DNA of 64,000 bases. Origin: Pseudomonas trivialis. Its GTDB lineage: Bacteria > Pseudomonadota > Gammaproteobacteria > Pseudomonadales > Pseudomonadaceae. Of this stretch, positions 45,490 through 56,486 are shown one piece after another (position 1 is the stretch's first letter; each line of letters opens with the position of its first letter). Position numbers and translations under genes: made by a program. The notes beneath the pieces are model-generated. The model saw only the letters and a list, made by a program, of their open reading frames with translations. It was not told the origin of the DNA and did no database searches. Location of the stretch: positions 620,001-684,000 of the forward strand of contig NZ_JYLK01000001.1 of the NCBI RefSeq assembly GCF_001439805.1, in the 5' to 3' direction.

Positions 45490-47295
45490 ATGCCTGACTA
45501 CAAGGCCCCCTTGCGTGATATTCGCTTCGTTCGTGACGAACTGCTCGGCTATGAAGCGCACTATCAAAGCCTGCCGGCTTGCCAGGACGCTACGCCGGAC
45601 ATGGTTGACGCCATCCTCGAAGAAGGCGCCAAGTTCTGTGAGCAGGTGCTGGCCCCGCTGAACCGCGTAGGCGACATCGAAGGCTGCACCTGGAGTGAGT
45701 CAGGCGTTAAGACCCCGACCGGTTTCAAGGAAGCCTATAAGCAGTTCGTCGAAGGCGGCTGGCCGAGCCTGGCCCACGACGTTGAGCATGGTGGCCAGGG
45801 CCTGCCGGAATCCCTGGGCCTGGCGGTGAGCGAAATGGTCGGCGAGGCCAACTGGTCGTGGGGCATGTATCCCGGCCTGTCCCATGGTGCGATGAACACC
45901 ATCTCCGAGCACGGCACTCCCGAGCAGCAAGAGGCTTACCTGACCAAACTGGTGTCGGGCGAGTGGACCGGCACCATGTGCCTGACCGAGCCGCATTGCG
46001 GCACCGACCTGGGCATGCTGCGCACCAAGGCCGAACCTCAGGCCGACGGATCCTACAAAGTATCGGGCACCAAGATCTTCATCTCGGCCGGTGAACACGA
46101 CATGGCCGACAACATCGTCCACATCGTGCTGGCCCGCCTGCCGGACGCACCGGCCGGCACCAAAGGCATTTCGCTGTTTATCGTGCCCAAGTTCATTCCA
46201 GAGGCAGACGGCTCGATCGGCGCGCGCAACGCAGTGAGCTGTGGCTCCCTGGAACACAAGATGGGCATCCACGGCAACGCCACCTGCGTGATGAACTTCG
46301 ACGCAGCCACCGGTTACCTGATCGGCCCGCCGAACAAAGGCCTGAACTGCATGTTCACCTTTATGAACACCGCTCGCCTGGGCACCGCGCTGCAAGGCCT
46401 GGCCCACGCCGAAATCGGCTTCCAGGGTGGCTTGAAATACGCCCGTGATCGCCTGCAGATGCGTTCCCTCACCGGCCCGAAGGCGCCGGAAAAAGCCGCC
46501 GACCCGATCATCGTGCACCCCGACGTGCGCCGCATGCTGTTGACCATGAAAGCCTTCGCCGAAGGTAATCGCGCGATGGTGTACTTCACCGCCAAGCAGG
46601 TCGACATCGTTAAATACGGTACCGACGACGAAGCCAAAAAACAGGCTGACGGCCTGCTGGCCTTCATGACGCCGATCGCCAAGGCGTTCATGACCGAAGT
46701 CGGTTTCGAGTCGGCCAACCACGGCGTGCAGATCTACGGCGGCCACGGCTTTATCGCCGAGTGGGGCATGGAGCAGAACGTGCGCGACAGCCGCATTTCG
46801 ATGCTGTACGAAGGCACCACCGGTATCCAGGCGCTGGACCTGCTCGGTCGTAAAGTGCTGATGACCCAGGGCGAAGCGCTCAAGGGCTTCACCAAAATCG
46901 TGCACAAGTTCTGTCAGGCCAACGAAGGTGTTGAGGCGGTGCAAGAGTTCGTGACGCCGCTGGCGGCGCTGAACAAGGAGTGGGGCGAGTTGACCATGAA
47001 GGTCGGCATGGCCGCGATGAAAGACCGTGAAGAGGTCGGCGCCGCGTCGGTGGACTACCTGATGTACTCCGGTTACGCGTGCCTGGCCTACTTCTGGGCC
47101 GACATGGCGCGAGTGGCGGCTGAGAAACTGGCGGCCGGCACCAGCGACGAGGCGTTCTACACCGCCAAGTTGCAGACCGCGCGCTTCTACTTCCAGCGCA
47201 TCCTGCCGCGTACCCGCACCCACGTGGCCACCATGCTGTCGGGCGCCAACAACCTGATGGACATGAAAGAAGAACACTTCGGCCTGGCTTACTAA
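45490..47295 (+). CDS. Acyl-CoA dehydrogenase, FadE1-like
   Basis: The 601-residue flavoprotein catalyses the first step of fatty-acid beta-oxidation. Core motifs are MCLTEPHCGTDLGMLRTKA and KIFISAGEHDMA, with GGHGFIAEWGMEQNVRDSR near 420, plus the extra C-terminal domain of the 600-residue subfamily. The N-terminal MPDYKAPLRDIRF is shared with two paralogues downstream. By position after bioD and the small ORF it corresponds to P. aeruginosa PA0506 (FadE1), a long-chain enzyme. A PsrA box precedes it and a terminator follows, so it is transcribed alone. Confidence 0.94.
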   Translation: MPDYKAPLRDIRFVRDELLGYEAHYQSLPACQDATPDMVDAILEEGAKFCEQVLAPLNRVGDIEGCTWSESGVKTPTGFKEAYKQFVEGGWPSLAHDVEHGGQGLPESLGLAVSEMVGEANWSWGMYPGLSHGAMNTISEHGTPEQQEAYLTKLVSGEWTGTMCLTEPHCGTDLGMLRTKAEPQADGSYKVSGTKIFISAGEHDMADNIVHIVLARLPDAPAGTKGISLFIVPKFIPEADGSIGARNAVSCGSLEHKMGIHGNATCVMNFDAATGYLIGPPNKGLNCMFTFMNTARLGTALQGLAHAEIGFQGGLKYARDRLQMRSLTGPKAPEKAADPIIVHPDVRRMLLTMKAFAEGNRAMVYFTAKQVDIVKYGTDDEAKKQADGLLAFMTPIAKAFMTEVGFESANHGVQIYGGHGFIAEWGMEQNVRDSRISMLYEGTTGIQALDLLGRKVLMTQGEALKGFTKIVHKFCQANEGVEAVQEFVTPLAALNKEWGELTMKVGMAAMKDREEVGAASVDYLMYSGYACLAYFWADMARVAAEKLAAGTSDEAFYTAKLQTARFYFQRILPRTRTHVATMLSGANNLMDMKEEHFGLAY

Positions 47296-47312
47296 GCCTT
47301 CGAGGTTTTCTG

Positions 47313-47345
47313 GAAACCGCCGCCCTCAGGGGTGGCGGTTTTTTT
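47313..47345 (+). terminator. Intrinsic terminator of the first acyl-CoA dehydrogenase gene
   Basis: An AACCGCC/GGCGGTT-type stem around ccctcaggggt is followed by seven T, about 20 bp after the stop. Confidence 0.9.
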
Positions 47346-47370
47346 GTGGGAGATAACAAGCCCCTCCCAC
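47346..47370. repeat. Degenerate REP unit
   Basis: gtgggagataacaagcccctcccac keeps the outer GTGGGAG/CTCCCAC arms but has lost the centre; it directly follows the terminator T run. Confidence 0.65.
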
Positions 47371-47531
47371 ATTCAATTGATGGTGAATATAGAAAAAACG
47401 CTGTCATGCTCAGGGATTGCGACCTTCTGCCGTTAAAGTGATGGCAATTTGATGCATGCGCCGCAGAATGTGATTAACTGTCGCCGCCGTGTCTCGATGC
47501 CATCCTCCATTTGCGGATCGGAGCTCAACCC

Positions 47532-48821
<1,290 letters not shown>

Positions 48822-48911
48822 GTAATGGCGCTGTATTCAGCGGCGCTACAGTGATTGTTCGCGGCAGCGGCCGGCAGTAGGTTGAAACCATCTGCTGCCG
48901 GAGAAACTGTC

Positions 48912-50681
48912 ATGCCTGAATACAAAGCTCCCCTGCGCGACATGCGCTTTCTGATCGACCACGTGTTCGACTTCCACAGCCATTACGCCGCCCAGGGCGC
49001 GACCGACGCCAGCCCGGACATGGTCAGCGCGATCCTCGAAGAAGGCGCGAAATTCTGCGAAAACGTACTCGCACCGCTCAATCGCAGCGGCGATGAAGAA
49101 GGCTGCCATTTCGACAACGGGGTGGTCACCACGCCCAAGGGGTTCAAGGACGCCTTCGCCCAGTACGTGGAAGGCGGCTGGCATGGCGTGGCGGCGGACC
49201 CAGCCTACGGTGGCCAGGGCTTGCCGCAGTCACTGGGCCTGGTGCTGAGCGAGATGATCGGTTCCAGCAACACGTCCTGGGGCATGTACCCCGGTCTCAC
49301 CCACGGTGCGATGTCGGCGATCCACGCCCACGGCACCGAAGAACAGAAAGCCACGTTCCTGAGCAAACTCACCGCCGGCGAATGGACCGGCACCATGTGC
49401 CTCACCGAGGCCCATTGCGGCACCGACCTGGGCCTGATCAAGACCCGCGCCGTGCCCCAGGCGGATGGCAGCTATGCGGTCAGCGGCAGCAAGATATTTA
49501 TCTCGGCCGGTGAGCACGACCTGAGCGCCAATATCATCCATCTGGTGCTGGCCAAGTTGCCGGATGCGCCAGCGGGCACCAAGGGTATCTCGTTGTTTAT
49601 CGTGCCCAAGTTCCACGCCGATTCGGGCGAGCGCAACGCGGTGCACTGTGGCGCCATTGAGCACAAGATGGGCATCAAGGCGTCGGCCACGTGTGTGCTG
49701 AATTTCGATGGCGCCAAAGGGTTTTTGATCGGCGAGGCCAACAAGGGCCTCAACTGCATGTTCACCATGATGAACCACGCGCGCCTGGGCACCGGGATGC
49801 AGGGTTTGTGCAATGGCGAGACGAGCTTTCAGGGGGCGGTGAAATACGCCAACGACCGTCTGCAAATGCGTTCGCTGACCGGCGCCAAGGCGCCCGAGAA
49901 AGCCGCCGACCCGATCATCGTGCACGCCGATGTGCGGCGTATGTTGCTGACCATGAAAGCCTTTAACGAAGGCAATCGCGCGCTGACTTATTTCACTGCG
50001 CAGTTGATCGACACGGCGCACCTGAGCAGCGACGCCACGGCGCGCCAGGAAGCCGATGACCTGCTGGCGTTCCTCACGCCGATCTGCAAGGCCTTCATGA
50101 CCGACACCGGGCTTGAGGTGACCAACCACGGCATGCAGGTGTTTGGCGGGCATGGTTATATCCGTGAATGGGGCATGGAGCAGTTGGCGCGCGATGCGCG
50201 GATTGCGCCGATTTATGAGGGCACCAATGGCATCCAGGCCCTCGACCTGCTGGGGCGCAAGGTGCTCGGCAGCCAGGGCAAGTTGCTGCGCGGGTTTACT
50301 AAAATTGTGCATAAGTTCTGTGGGGCGAACGCCGAGCATCCGCAGCTCAAGGCGCAGGTGGCTCAGCTCAATCAACTGAACCAGGAGTGGGGCGAGTTGA
50401 CGACGCGGGTGGGCATGGCGGCGATGAAGAACCCGGACGAAGTGGGCGCGGCGGCGGTGGATTACCTGATGTACAGCGGTTACATCATCCTCGCCTACCT
50501 GTGGCTGCGCATGGCGATTGCGGCGCAGGCGCTGGATGACGCGGAGTTTGCCCAGGCCAAGCTGGCGACGTGCGACTTTTACTTCAAACGGCTGTTACCG
50601 CGTACCGGCATGCACCGGGCAGCGGTGGAGGCAGGGAGTGACTGCTTGATGAGTTTGCCGGCGCAGGCGTTTGCGCTGTAA
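48912..50681 (+). CDS. Acyl-CoA dehydrogenase paralogue (PA0507-like)
   Basis: The 589-residue protein shares with the gene at 45490 the start MPEYKAPLRDMRF, the MCLTEAHCGTDLGLIKTRA segment, the KIFISAGEHDLSANI segment and HGYIREWGMEQLARDARIAP. The 600-residue subfamily C-terminal domain is present. The close similarity to the first copy along the whole length indicates tandem duplication. It corresponds by position to PA0507. GGAG lies 8 bp before the ATG. It has no obvious PsrA box of its own. Confidence 0.93.
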   Translation: MPEYKAPLRDMRFLIDHVFDFHSHYAAQGATDASPDMVSAILEEGAKFCENVLAPLNRSGDEEGCHFDNGVVTTPKGFKDAFAQYVEGGWHGVAADPAYGGQGLPQSLGLVLSEMIGSSNTSWGMYPGLTHGAMSAIHAHGTEEQKATFLSKLTAGEWTGTMCLTEAHCGTDLGLIKTRAVPQADGSYAVSGSKIFISAGEHDLSANIIHLVLAKLPDAPAGTKGISLFIVPKFHADSGERNAVHCGAIEHKMGIKASATCVLNFDGAKGFLIGEANKGLNCMFTMMNHARLGTGMQGLCNGETSFQGAVKYANDRLQMRSLTGAKAPEKAADPIIVHADVRRMLLTMKAFNEGNRALTYFTAQLIDTAHLSSDATARQEADDLLAFLTPICKAFMTDTGLEVTNHGMQVFGGHGYIREWGMEQLARDARIAPIYEGTNGIQALDLLGRKVLGSQGKLLRGFTKIVHKFCGANAEHPQLKAQVAQLNQLNQEWGELTTRVGMAAMKNPDEVGAAAVDYLMYSGYIILAYLWLRMAIAAQALDDAEFAQAKLATCDFYFKRLLPRTGMHRAAVEAGSDCLMSLPAQAFAL

Positions 50682-50805
50682 GCGTGACTTGGAAATACCT
50701 GTTGGTCACGAAAGGACCCTATGTGTCTGAAAAGTTGTTCGGTTACACTTGGGGCCTGTAAAACCGATCCCATTGAATCACTTTTACGTTCTCACGAGGT
50801 TTGCC

Positions 50806-52584
50806 ATGGCTGATTACAAAGCGCCGCTGCGTGATATGCGCTTCGTCCTCAACGAAGTGTTTGAGGTCGCCACTACCTGGGCCCAATTGCCGGCATTGGC
50901 AGACAGCGTCGACGCCGAAACCGTCGAGGCGATCCTCGAGGAGGCCGGCAAAGTTACTGCCAAGTCCATCGCCCCAATCAGCCGTGGCGGCGATGAACAA
51001 GGGTGTCGCTGGGACGACACCGCCGTGTTTACTCCGGACGGTTATCCACAAGCCTACAAAACCTACGCCGAAGGCGGCTGGGTGGGTGTCGGCGGCGATC
51101 CTGCCTTTGGTGGCATGGGCATGCCCAAGGCGGTATCGGCCCAGGTTGAAGAGATGATCAACTCGGCCAGCCTGGCATTTGGTCTGTACCCGATGCTGAC
51201 CTCCGGCGCCTGCGTGTCGATCGCCACCCACGCCACCGAAGCGCTCAAGGCCACTTATCTGCCGAAGATGTATTCCGGTGAGTGGGCAGGTTCCATGTGC
51301 CTGACCGAAGCCCATGCCGGCACCGACCTGGGGATTATTCGCACCAAGGCCGAGCCGCAGGCGGATGGTTCGTACACCATCAGCGGCACCAAGATTTTCA
51401 TCACCGGTGGCGAACACGACCTCACTGAAAACATCATTCACCTGGTGCTGGCCAAGCTGCCGGACGCGCCGGCCGGGCCCAAGGGCATCTCGCTGTTTCT
51501 GGTGCCCAAGTTCATGGTCAATGCCGACGGCAGCCTGGGCGCGCGTAATCGGGTGAGCTGCGGCTCGATCGAACACAAGATGGGGATCCAGGCGTCCGCC
51601 ACCTGCGTGATGAATTTCGACGGGGCTGTGGGGTTTCTGGTGGGCGAGCCTAACCGTGGCCTGGCGGCAATGTTCACCATGATGAACTACGAGCGTCTGG
51701 GCGTGGGCATTCAGGGCCTGGCCTCCGGTGAGCGCTCTTATCAGAACGCGATTGAGTACGCGCGCGACCGGCTGCAAAGCCGTTCGCCAATCGGCGCCCA
51801 GGCCAAAGACAAAGTGGCCGACCCGATCATCGTGCACCCCGATGTGCGTCGCATGCTGCTGACCATGAAGGCGTCGAACGAAGGCGGTCGTGCATTCTCC
51901 ACCTACGTGGCGACGCAGCTGGACATCGCCAAGTTCAGCGAAGACGCTGCCGCCCGTGAGCGTGCGGACAACCTGGTGGCGTTGCTGACCCCAGTGGCCA
52001 AGGCGTTCCTCAGCGACCTTGGCCTGGAAACCACAGTGCTGGGCCAGCAGGTGTTTGGCGGCCATGGTTACATTCGCGAGTGGGGCCAGGAGCAACTGGT
52101 GCGCGATGTGCGCATCACCCAGATCTACGAAGGCACCAACGGCATCCAGGCGCTGGACCTGGTGGGGCGCAAGATCGTCGGCAGCGGTGGCGCGTTCTAC
52201 ACGCTGTTTGCCGATGAAGTGCGCGAGTTTATCGCCACCGCCGATGCCGAACTGGGCGAATTCACCCGGCCGCTTGGTAAGGCTGTGGACAACCTCGACG
52301 AGCTGACCGCCTGGGTGCTGGATCGCGCCAGGACCAACCCGAATGAAATCGGTGCGGCGTCGGTGGAGTATCTGCATGCCTTTGGCTACATGGCCTACGC
52401 CTATATGTGGGCGCGCATGGCCAAGGCGGCGTGGGGCAAACAGGGTCAGGAAGACTTTTATGCGAGCAAGCTGGGCACTGCGCGCTTCTACTTTGCGCGC
52501 CTGCTGCCGCGTATTCATTCGCTGAGTGCGTCGGTCAAAGCCGGTAGCGAATCATTGTTTTTGCTGGATGAGGCCCTATTCTAG
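50806..52584 (+). CDS. Acyl-CoA dehydrogenase paralogue (FadE2-like)
   Basis: The 592-residue third copy starts MADYKAPLRDMRFVLNEVFE and is more distant from the other two. Motifs are MCLTEAHAGTDLGIIRTKA, KIFITGGEHDLTENI and HGYIREWGQEQLVRDVRIT. The Cys of the HCGTD motif in the other two copies is Ala here. By position it corresponds to PA0508 (FadE2), described as preferring medium-chain acyl-CoA. CACGAGG precedes the ATG. The stop is 14 bp from the GacA box of the next RNA gene. Confidence 0.94.
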   Translation: MADYKAPLRDMRFVLNEVFEVATTWAQLPALADSVDAETVEAILEEAGKVTAKSIAPISRGGDEQGCRWDDTAVFTPDGYPQAYKTYAEGGWVGVGGDPAFGGMGMPKAVSAQVEEMINSASLAFGLYPMLTSGACVSIATHATEALKATYLPKMYSGEWAGSMCLTEAHAGTDLGIIRTKAEPQADGSYTISGTKIFITGGEHDLTENIIHLVLAKLPDAPAGPKGISLFLVPKFMVNADGSLGARNRVSCGSIEHKMGIQASATCVMNFDGAVGFLVGEPNRGLAAMFTMMNYERLGVGIQGLASGERSYQNAIEYARDRLQSRSPIGAQAKDKVADPIIVHPDVRRMLLTMKASNEGGRAFSTYVATQLDIAKFSEDAAARERADNLVALLTPVAKAFLSDLGLETTVLGQQVFGGHGYIREWGQEQLVRDVRITQIYEGTNGIQALDLVGRKIVGSGGAFYTLFADEVREFIATADAELGEFTRPLGKAVDNLDELTAWVLDRARTNPNEIGAASVEYLHAFGYMAYAYMWARMAKAAWGKQGQEDFYASKLGTARFYFARLLPRIHSLSASVKAGSESLFLLDEALF

Positions 52585-52598
52585 GGCTTTGAAGTCCG

Positions 52599-52616
52599 TG
52601 TAAGCATTCTCTTACA
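52599..52616 (+). promoter_or_regulatory. GacA upstream activating sequence
   Basis: TGTAAG-CATTCT-CTTACA is a perfect match to the palindromic TGTAAG-N6-CTTACA box bound by phosphorylated GacA. It is centred about 65 bp before the likely RNA start. A weak -10 (ataatc, about 52661) lies between. Confidence 0.92.
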
Positions 52617-52671
52617 TGACGTACTGCTATTCGTCCTCTATCGCCAAATTGGATCCATCGATAATCTACTT

Positions 52672-52797
52672 CACATGGACGTCGCGCAGGAAGCGCAAAG
52701 CAACAACACGGACACGTAGGATTCTGCCAGGATGGCGGAGTGAAATGGATGTCAGGGAAACAGTCTGCAAAGCCCCGCTTCGGCGGGGTTTTCTTTT
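52672..52797 (+). ncRNA. rsmY: RsmY small regulatory RNA
   Basis: The region encodes no protein but carries eight GGA motifs within about 95 bases (for example ATGGAC, CAGGAA, ACGGAC, TAGGAT, CAGGAT, GCGGAG, ATGGAT, AGGGAA). They are spread over short hairpins and followed by a strong terminator. This is the structure of the RsmX/Y/Z sRNAs, which titrate the translational repressors RsmA/RsmE. The GCGCAGGAAGCGC stem near the 5' end is that of RsmY. With the GacA box upstream the assignment to the Gac/Rsm cascade is firm; Y rather than X or Z rests on that stem. The 5' end is estimated. Confidence 0.88.
52772..52797 (+). terminator. rsmY terminator
   Basis: A CCCCGC-TTCG-GCGGGG hairpin with a very stable UUCG tetraloop is followed by a T-rich tail. 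Confidence 0.95.
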
Positions 52798-52919
52798 GCC
52801 TGCGAAAAAGTCAGGCCGGTTGCAGGGGTGGCGCAATGCCAGAAACCACTGAACCCTCGCGGACGCCCAAGGTCGATTAGCTACACGGCTCACACGAGCC
52901 GATTTTCTGGAGCTGACCC

Positions 52920-53078
52920 ATGGATATTATTCGCATCATCATCGCCATTCTGCTACCGCCACTGGGTGTGTTCCTGCAAGTAGGTTTCGGCGGCGCGTTC
53001 TGGCTGAACATCCTGTTGACCCTGTGCGGTTACTTCCCCGGCATCATCCATGCGGTGTACATCATCGCCAAGCGTTAA
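52920..53078 (+). CDS. YqaE/Pmp3 family membrane peptide
   Basis: The 52-residue protein is two hydrophobic helices with the Pmp3 signature LLPPLGVFLQVGF in the first and GYFPGIIHAVYII in the second. Family members respond to salt, cold and membrane stress and affect membrane potential. GGAG lies 7 bases before the ATG. It stands alone behind the rsmY terminator and ahead of a REPIN. Confidence 0.92.
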   Translation: MDIIRIIIAILLPPLGVFLQVGFGGAFWLNILLTLCGYFPGIIHAVYIIAKR

Positions 53079-53105
53079 GGCCTGTCTGTTGCGCTGAAGA
53101 GCAAA

Positions 53106-53193
53106 TGTGGGAGGGGGCTTGCTCCCGATGGCAGTGTGGCAGTCACTGATAGGTTGACTGACACACCGCTATCGGGAGCAAGCCCCCTCTCAC
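53106..53193. repeat. REPIN, GTGGGAGG type
   Basis: Arms gtgggagggggcttgctccc and gggagcaagccccctctcac are joined by about 45 bp that hold a further short inverted repeat (agtcactgat..ttgactgaca). It lies between the convergent Pmp3 and pqqE genes. Confidence 0.92.
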
Positions 53194-53225
53194 ATTTTCA
53201 GACCGTCTTTTCCCCCGGTGTGCCT

Positions 53226-54377
53226 TCAGCCTTTTGCGATCAGCCGTGAATTACGCTCATTGCGAAACGCCAGTTGCTCGATGGTCTGAGTCGCGTGCTC
53301 GGCTTCTTCTCGTGCTTGCAGAATGATGCCGTGGTGTTCGGACTTGCTGCACACCGGGTCGGCATTGCTGGCGTCCCCCGTGAGCATGAACGCCTGACAA
53401 CGGCAGCCGCCGAAGTCCTTTTCCTTTTCATCGCATGAACGGCACGGCTCGGGCATCCAGTCATAGCCGCGAAAGCGATTGAAGCCGAACGAGTCATACC
53501 AGATGTGCTGCATGCTGTGGTCGCGCACATTGGGGAACTGCACCGGCATTTGCCTCGCGCCATGGCAGGGCAGAGCCGTACCGTCCGGTGTGACAGTCAG
53601 GAAGATGCTGCCCCAGCCGTTCATGCAGGCCTTGGGGCGCTCTTCGTAATAATCCGGCGTCACAAAGATCAGTTTACAGGGGTGGCCCTCGGCTTCGAGC
53701 CTGGCGCGGTATTCGTTGGTGATGCGCTCGGCGCGCACCAGTTGTTCCCGGGTCGGCAGCAATCCCACCCGATTGAGCTGCGCCCAGCCATAGAACTGGC
53801 AGGTGGCGAGCTCGACAAAGTCCGCCTCCAGCGCAATACACAGCTCGATGATGCGGTCGATCTTGTCGATGTTGTGCCGGTGGGTGACGAAGTTCAGCAC
53901 CATCGGATAGCCGTGGGCCTTTACGGCGCGGGCCATTTCCAGTTTTTGCGCGAAGGCTTTTTTTGAACCGGCCAGCAGGTTGTTCACCTGCTCGTCGCTG
54001 GCCTGGAAGCTGATCTGGATATGGTCCAGGCCGGCTTTCTTGAAGTCGCTGATCTTCTGTTCGGTGAGGCCGATGCCGGAGGTGATCAGGTTGGTGTAGA
54101 ACCCAAGCTTGCGCGCTTCGCCGATCAGTTCGGCGAGGTCCTGACGCACCAGCGGTTCACCGCCGGAAAACCCCAGCTGCGCGGCTCCCATCTCGCGCGC
54201 CTCGCGAAATACCTTTATCCACTGTTCGGTAGTCAGCTCCTTGCCCTGCTCGGCAAAATCCAGCGGGTTGGAGCAGTACGGGCACTGCAACGGGCAGCGG
54301 TAGGTCAGCTCGGCGAGTAGCCATAGCGGCAGGCCGACAGGCGGTTTTTCAGGCAAGTTCGATCCAGTGCTCAGCAC
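53226..54377 (-). CDS. pqqE: PqqA peptide cyclase PqqE
   Basis: The 383-residue radical-SAM enzyme forms the Glu-Tyr carbon-carbon bond in PqqA. The SAM cluster cysteines are in RCPLQCPYC (Cys28, 32, 35), and the C-terminal SPASM cluster in [23 protein letters not shown] and [10 protein letters not shown] 54377 is used since GGAGG lies 6 bases upstream; it overlaps pqqD by 29 bp. A shorter TTG start at 54356 has no such site. It is the last gene of pqqABCDE. Confidence 0.95.
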   Translation of the reverse strand: MLSTGSNLPEKPPVGLPLWLLAELTYRCPLQCPYCSNPLDFAEQGKELTTEQWIKVFREAREMGAAQLGFSGGEPLVRQDLAELIGEARKLGFYTNLITSGIGLTEQKISDFKKAGLDHIQISFQASDEQVNNLLAGSKKAFAQKLEMARAVKAHGYPMVLNFVTHRHNIDKIDRIIELCIALEADFVELATCQFYGWAQLNRVGLLPTREQLVRAERITNEYRARLEAEGHPCKLIFVTPDYYEERPKACMNGWGSIFLTVTPDGTALPCHGARQMPVQFPNVRDHSMQHIWYDSFGFNRFRGYDWMPEPCRSCDEKEKDFGGCRCQAFMLTGDASNADPVCSKSEHHGIILQAREEAEHATQTIEQLAFRNERNSRLIAKG

Positions 54378-54624
54378 GGGCGACCTCCATGAATTGCTCG
54401 ATGTCTTCACCGAGTTCAGGCACGCCAGGGAATTGCCGGTCCAGCTCGGCGATGATGGCCGCCACATCGCGCTCGCCATCAATCAAGCCGCCAATCAGCG
54501 CGGCGCTCTCGTTGAGCTTGATCATGCCCTCCGGGTACAGCAACACATGGCCTTTTTGCGCAGGCTCGTACTGGTAGCGATAGCCCTGGCGCCACACGGG
54601 TTTTTTGCTGCGATCAAAGCTCAT
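54349..54624 (-). CDS. pqqD: PQQ biosynthesis peptide chaperone PqqD
   Basis: The 91-residue RiPP recognition element binds the PqqA precursor and hands it to PqqE. Features are [20 protein letters not shown] and a C-terminal acidic helix. The start overlaps the pqqC stop by 4 bp, and the 3' end overlaps pqqE. Confidence 0.95.
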   Translation of the reverse strand: MSFDRSKKPVWRQGYRYQYEPAQKGHVLLYPEGMIKLNESAALIGGLIDGERDVAAIIAELDRQFPGVPELGEDIEQFMEVARAEHWIELA

Positions 54625-55373
54625 AGGGTGATCCCTCTATGCCAGACCCGCTGCGCGGTCACGCTGTGATACGGCGGGCGTTTGAGTTCGTAGGCCATGC
54701 TCATGGCGTCGAGCATGCTCCACAGGATGTCGAGTTTGAACTGCAGGATTTGGAGCATGCGTTCCTGGCCTGCACGGGTGGTGTAGTGCTGCAGCGTGAT
54801 CGCCAGACCGTGCTCCACATCGCGGCGCGCCTGGCCCAGGCGGGTACGGAAATACTCATAGCCGGCCGGGTCGATCCACGGGTAATGCTGAGGCCAACTG
54901 TCGAGGCGCGACTGGTGGATCTGCGGCGCGAACAGCTCGGTCAGCGAGCTGCTGGCGGCTTCCTGCCAGCTGGCGCGGCGGGCGAAGTTGACGTAGGCGT
55001 CCACCGCAAAGCGCACGCCGGGCAGCACCAGTTCCTGGGAGCGCAACTGGTCGGGGTCCAGGCCCACCGCCTGGCCCAGGCGCAGCCAGGCTTCGATGCC
55101 GCCGTCTTCACCCGGCGCACCGTCATGGTCGAGCAGGCGCTGGATCCACTCGCGGCGGATTTCGCGGTCGGGGCAGTTGGCCAGGATCGCGGCGTCTTTC
55201 AGGGGAATGTTCACCTGATAGTAGAAGCGGTTGGCGACCCAGCCCTGGATTTGCTCGCGACTGGCGCGGCCTTCGTACATCGCCACATGGTACGGGTGAT
55301 GGATATGGTAGAAGGCGCCCTTGGCGCGCAGGGCGGCTTCGAATTCAGCGGTGGTCATGGCCATATCAGTCAT
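54621..55373 (-). CDS. pqqC: Pyrroloquinoline-quinone synthase PqqC
   Basis: The 250-residue cofactorless oxidase catalyses ring closure and the final eight-electron oxidation to PQQ. Family motifs are [20 protein letters not shown] and [20 protein letters not shown], with a late [20 protein letters not shown]. Length is exact. GGAG is 8 bp before ATG 55373. pqqB ends 11 bp upstream. Confidence 0.96.
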   Translation of the reverse strand: MTDMAMTTAEFEAALRAKGAFYHIHHPYHVAMYEGRASREQIQGWVANRFYYQVNIPLKDAAILANCPDREIRREWIQRLLDHDGAPGEDGGIEAWLRLGQAVGLDPDQLRSQELVLPGVRFAVDAYVNFARRASWQEAASSSLTELFAPQIHQSRLDSWPQHYPWIDPAGYEYFRTRLGQARRDVEHGLAITLQHYTTRAGQERMLQILQFKLDILWSMLDAMSMAYELKRPPYHSVTAQRVWHRGITL

Positions 55374-55384
55374 TTCGGTCGCTC

Positions 55385-56296
55385 CTACAATTCAATGCTC
55401 ATGCCGTCGTAAGCCACTTCGACATTGCGCCGCACCAGTTCCGCGCGTTCGGGTGAGTCCTCATCGAGGATCGGATTGGTGTTGTTGATGTGGATCAGCA
55501 CCTTGCGCTGCTCGGGCAATTGTTCCAGCACTTCCAGCATGCCGCCGGGGCCGTTCTGCGCCAGGTGGCCCATCTCGCGACCGGTGCGCGTGCCGACGCC
55601 GCGGCGCTGCATCTCATCGTCGTCCCACATCGTGCCGTCTACCAACAGGCAGTCGCTGCCGGCCATGATCTCCAGCAACGGCGCGTCGACCTTGCCCAGG
55701 CCTGGGGCGTAGAACAGCTTGCCGCCGGTGCGCAGGTCTTCGACGATCAGGCCGATGTTGTCGCCGGGATGCGGGTCGAAGCGATGGGGCGAATAGGGCG
55801 GCGCGGCGCTACGCAGCGGCAGTGGGGTAAAGCGCAGATTAGGGCAGGCCGGGATGGTGAAACTGGCGTCCAGTTCGATGCGGTTCCAGGTCAGGCCGCC
55901 GTTCCAATGGGTAAGCATGGTGAACAGCGGGAAACCGGTGCTCAGGTCTTCATGGACCATGTCGGTGCACCACACCTGGTGCGGGCAACCTTCGCGCAGG
56001 CTCAGCAGGCCGGTGGTGTGGTCGATCTGGCTGTCCATCAGGATGATCGCGCTGATGCCGGTGTCACGCAGGGCGCGGCCGGGTTGCATCGGCGCAAAGC
56101 CTTGCAACTGCGCGCGAATATCCGGCGAGGCGTTGCACAGCACCCAATTCACGCCATCGTCGGAGATCGCAATGGATGACTGGGTGCGCGCATGGGCACG
56201 CAGGCTGCCGTCGCGAAAACCTGCGCAGTTCACGCAGTTGCAGTTCCACTGCGGGAAACCACCGCCGGCGGCGGAACCTAGAATCTGGACAAACAT
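55385..56296 (-). CDS. pqqB: PQQ biosynthesis protein PqqB
   Basis: The 303-residue metallo-beta-lactamase-fold protein is thought to hydroxylate the tyrosine part of the intermediate. Motifs are [15 protein letters not shown] with a following VNC (structural zinc) and [19 protein letters not shown] 56296 (MFVQILGS) is the family start; the ATG 18 bases upstream adds six unrelated residues. It follows pqqA across a 71 bp gap containing a terminator-like hairpin. Confidence 0.96.
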   Translation of the reverse strand: MFVQILGSAAGGGFPQWNCNCVNCAGFRDGSLRAHARTQSSIAISDDGVNWVLCNASPDIRAQLQGFAPMQPGRALRDTGISAIILMDSQIDHTTGLLSLREGCPHQVWCTDMVHEDLSTGFPLFTMLTHWNGGLTWNRIELDASFTIPACPNLRFTPLPLRSAAPPYSPHRFDPHPGDNIGLIVEDLRTGGKLFYAPGLGKVDAPLLEIMAGSDCLLVDGTMWDDDEMQRRGVGTRTGREMGHLAQNGPGGMLEVLEQLPEQRKVLIHINNTNPILDEDSPERAELVRRNVEVAYDGMSIEL

Positions 56297-56320
56297 GGAC
56301 GCTCCATCAAGCAAAGCTCA

Positions 56321-56352
56321 AAACAAAAACGCCCCGGGCGAACCGAGGCGTT
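56321..56352 (-). terminator. Hairpin with T run between pqqA and pqqB
   Basis: On the minus strand AACGCC-TCGG-TTCG-CCCGG-GGCGTT is followed by TTTGTTTT, 15 bp after the pqqA stop. It should end most pqqA transcripts and let a fraction continue into pqqB-E. Confidence 0.85.
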
Positions 56353-56367
56353 GTATGACCCAGCGGA

Positions 56368-56442
56368 TTAACGGCTGGCGAAGTACATGGTGACTTCGAA
56401 ACCAATGCGCAGATCAGTGTAAGCAGGTTTGGACCAAGTCAT
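56368..56442 (-). CDS. pqqA: PQQ precursor peptide PqqA
   Basis: The 24-residue peptide [20 protein letters not shown] continues with FASR. It contains the E-V-T-M-Y motif whose Glu16 and Tyr20 become the PQQ skeleton. GGAG lies 7 bases before the ATG. It is the first gene of the pqqABCDE part, 156 bp behind pqqF. Confidence 0.98.
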   Translation of the reverse strand: MTWSKPAYTDLRIGFEVTMYFASR

Positions 56443-56486
56443 GTTCTTACTCCTACGTAGGGATGGGATGTGTAATACATATAGTC

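Noticed and set aside
45700..47277. 525-residue open frame antisense to the first acyl-CoA dehydrogenase
   Set aside because: Shadow frame; equivalent frames recur opposite the paralogues at 49230 and 50743 because the sense genes are related.
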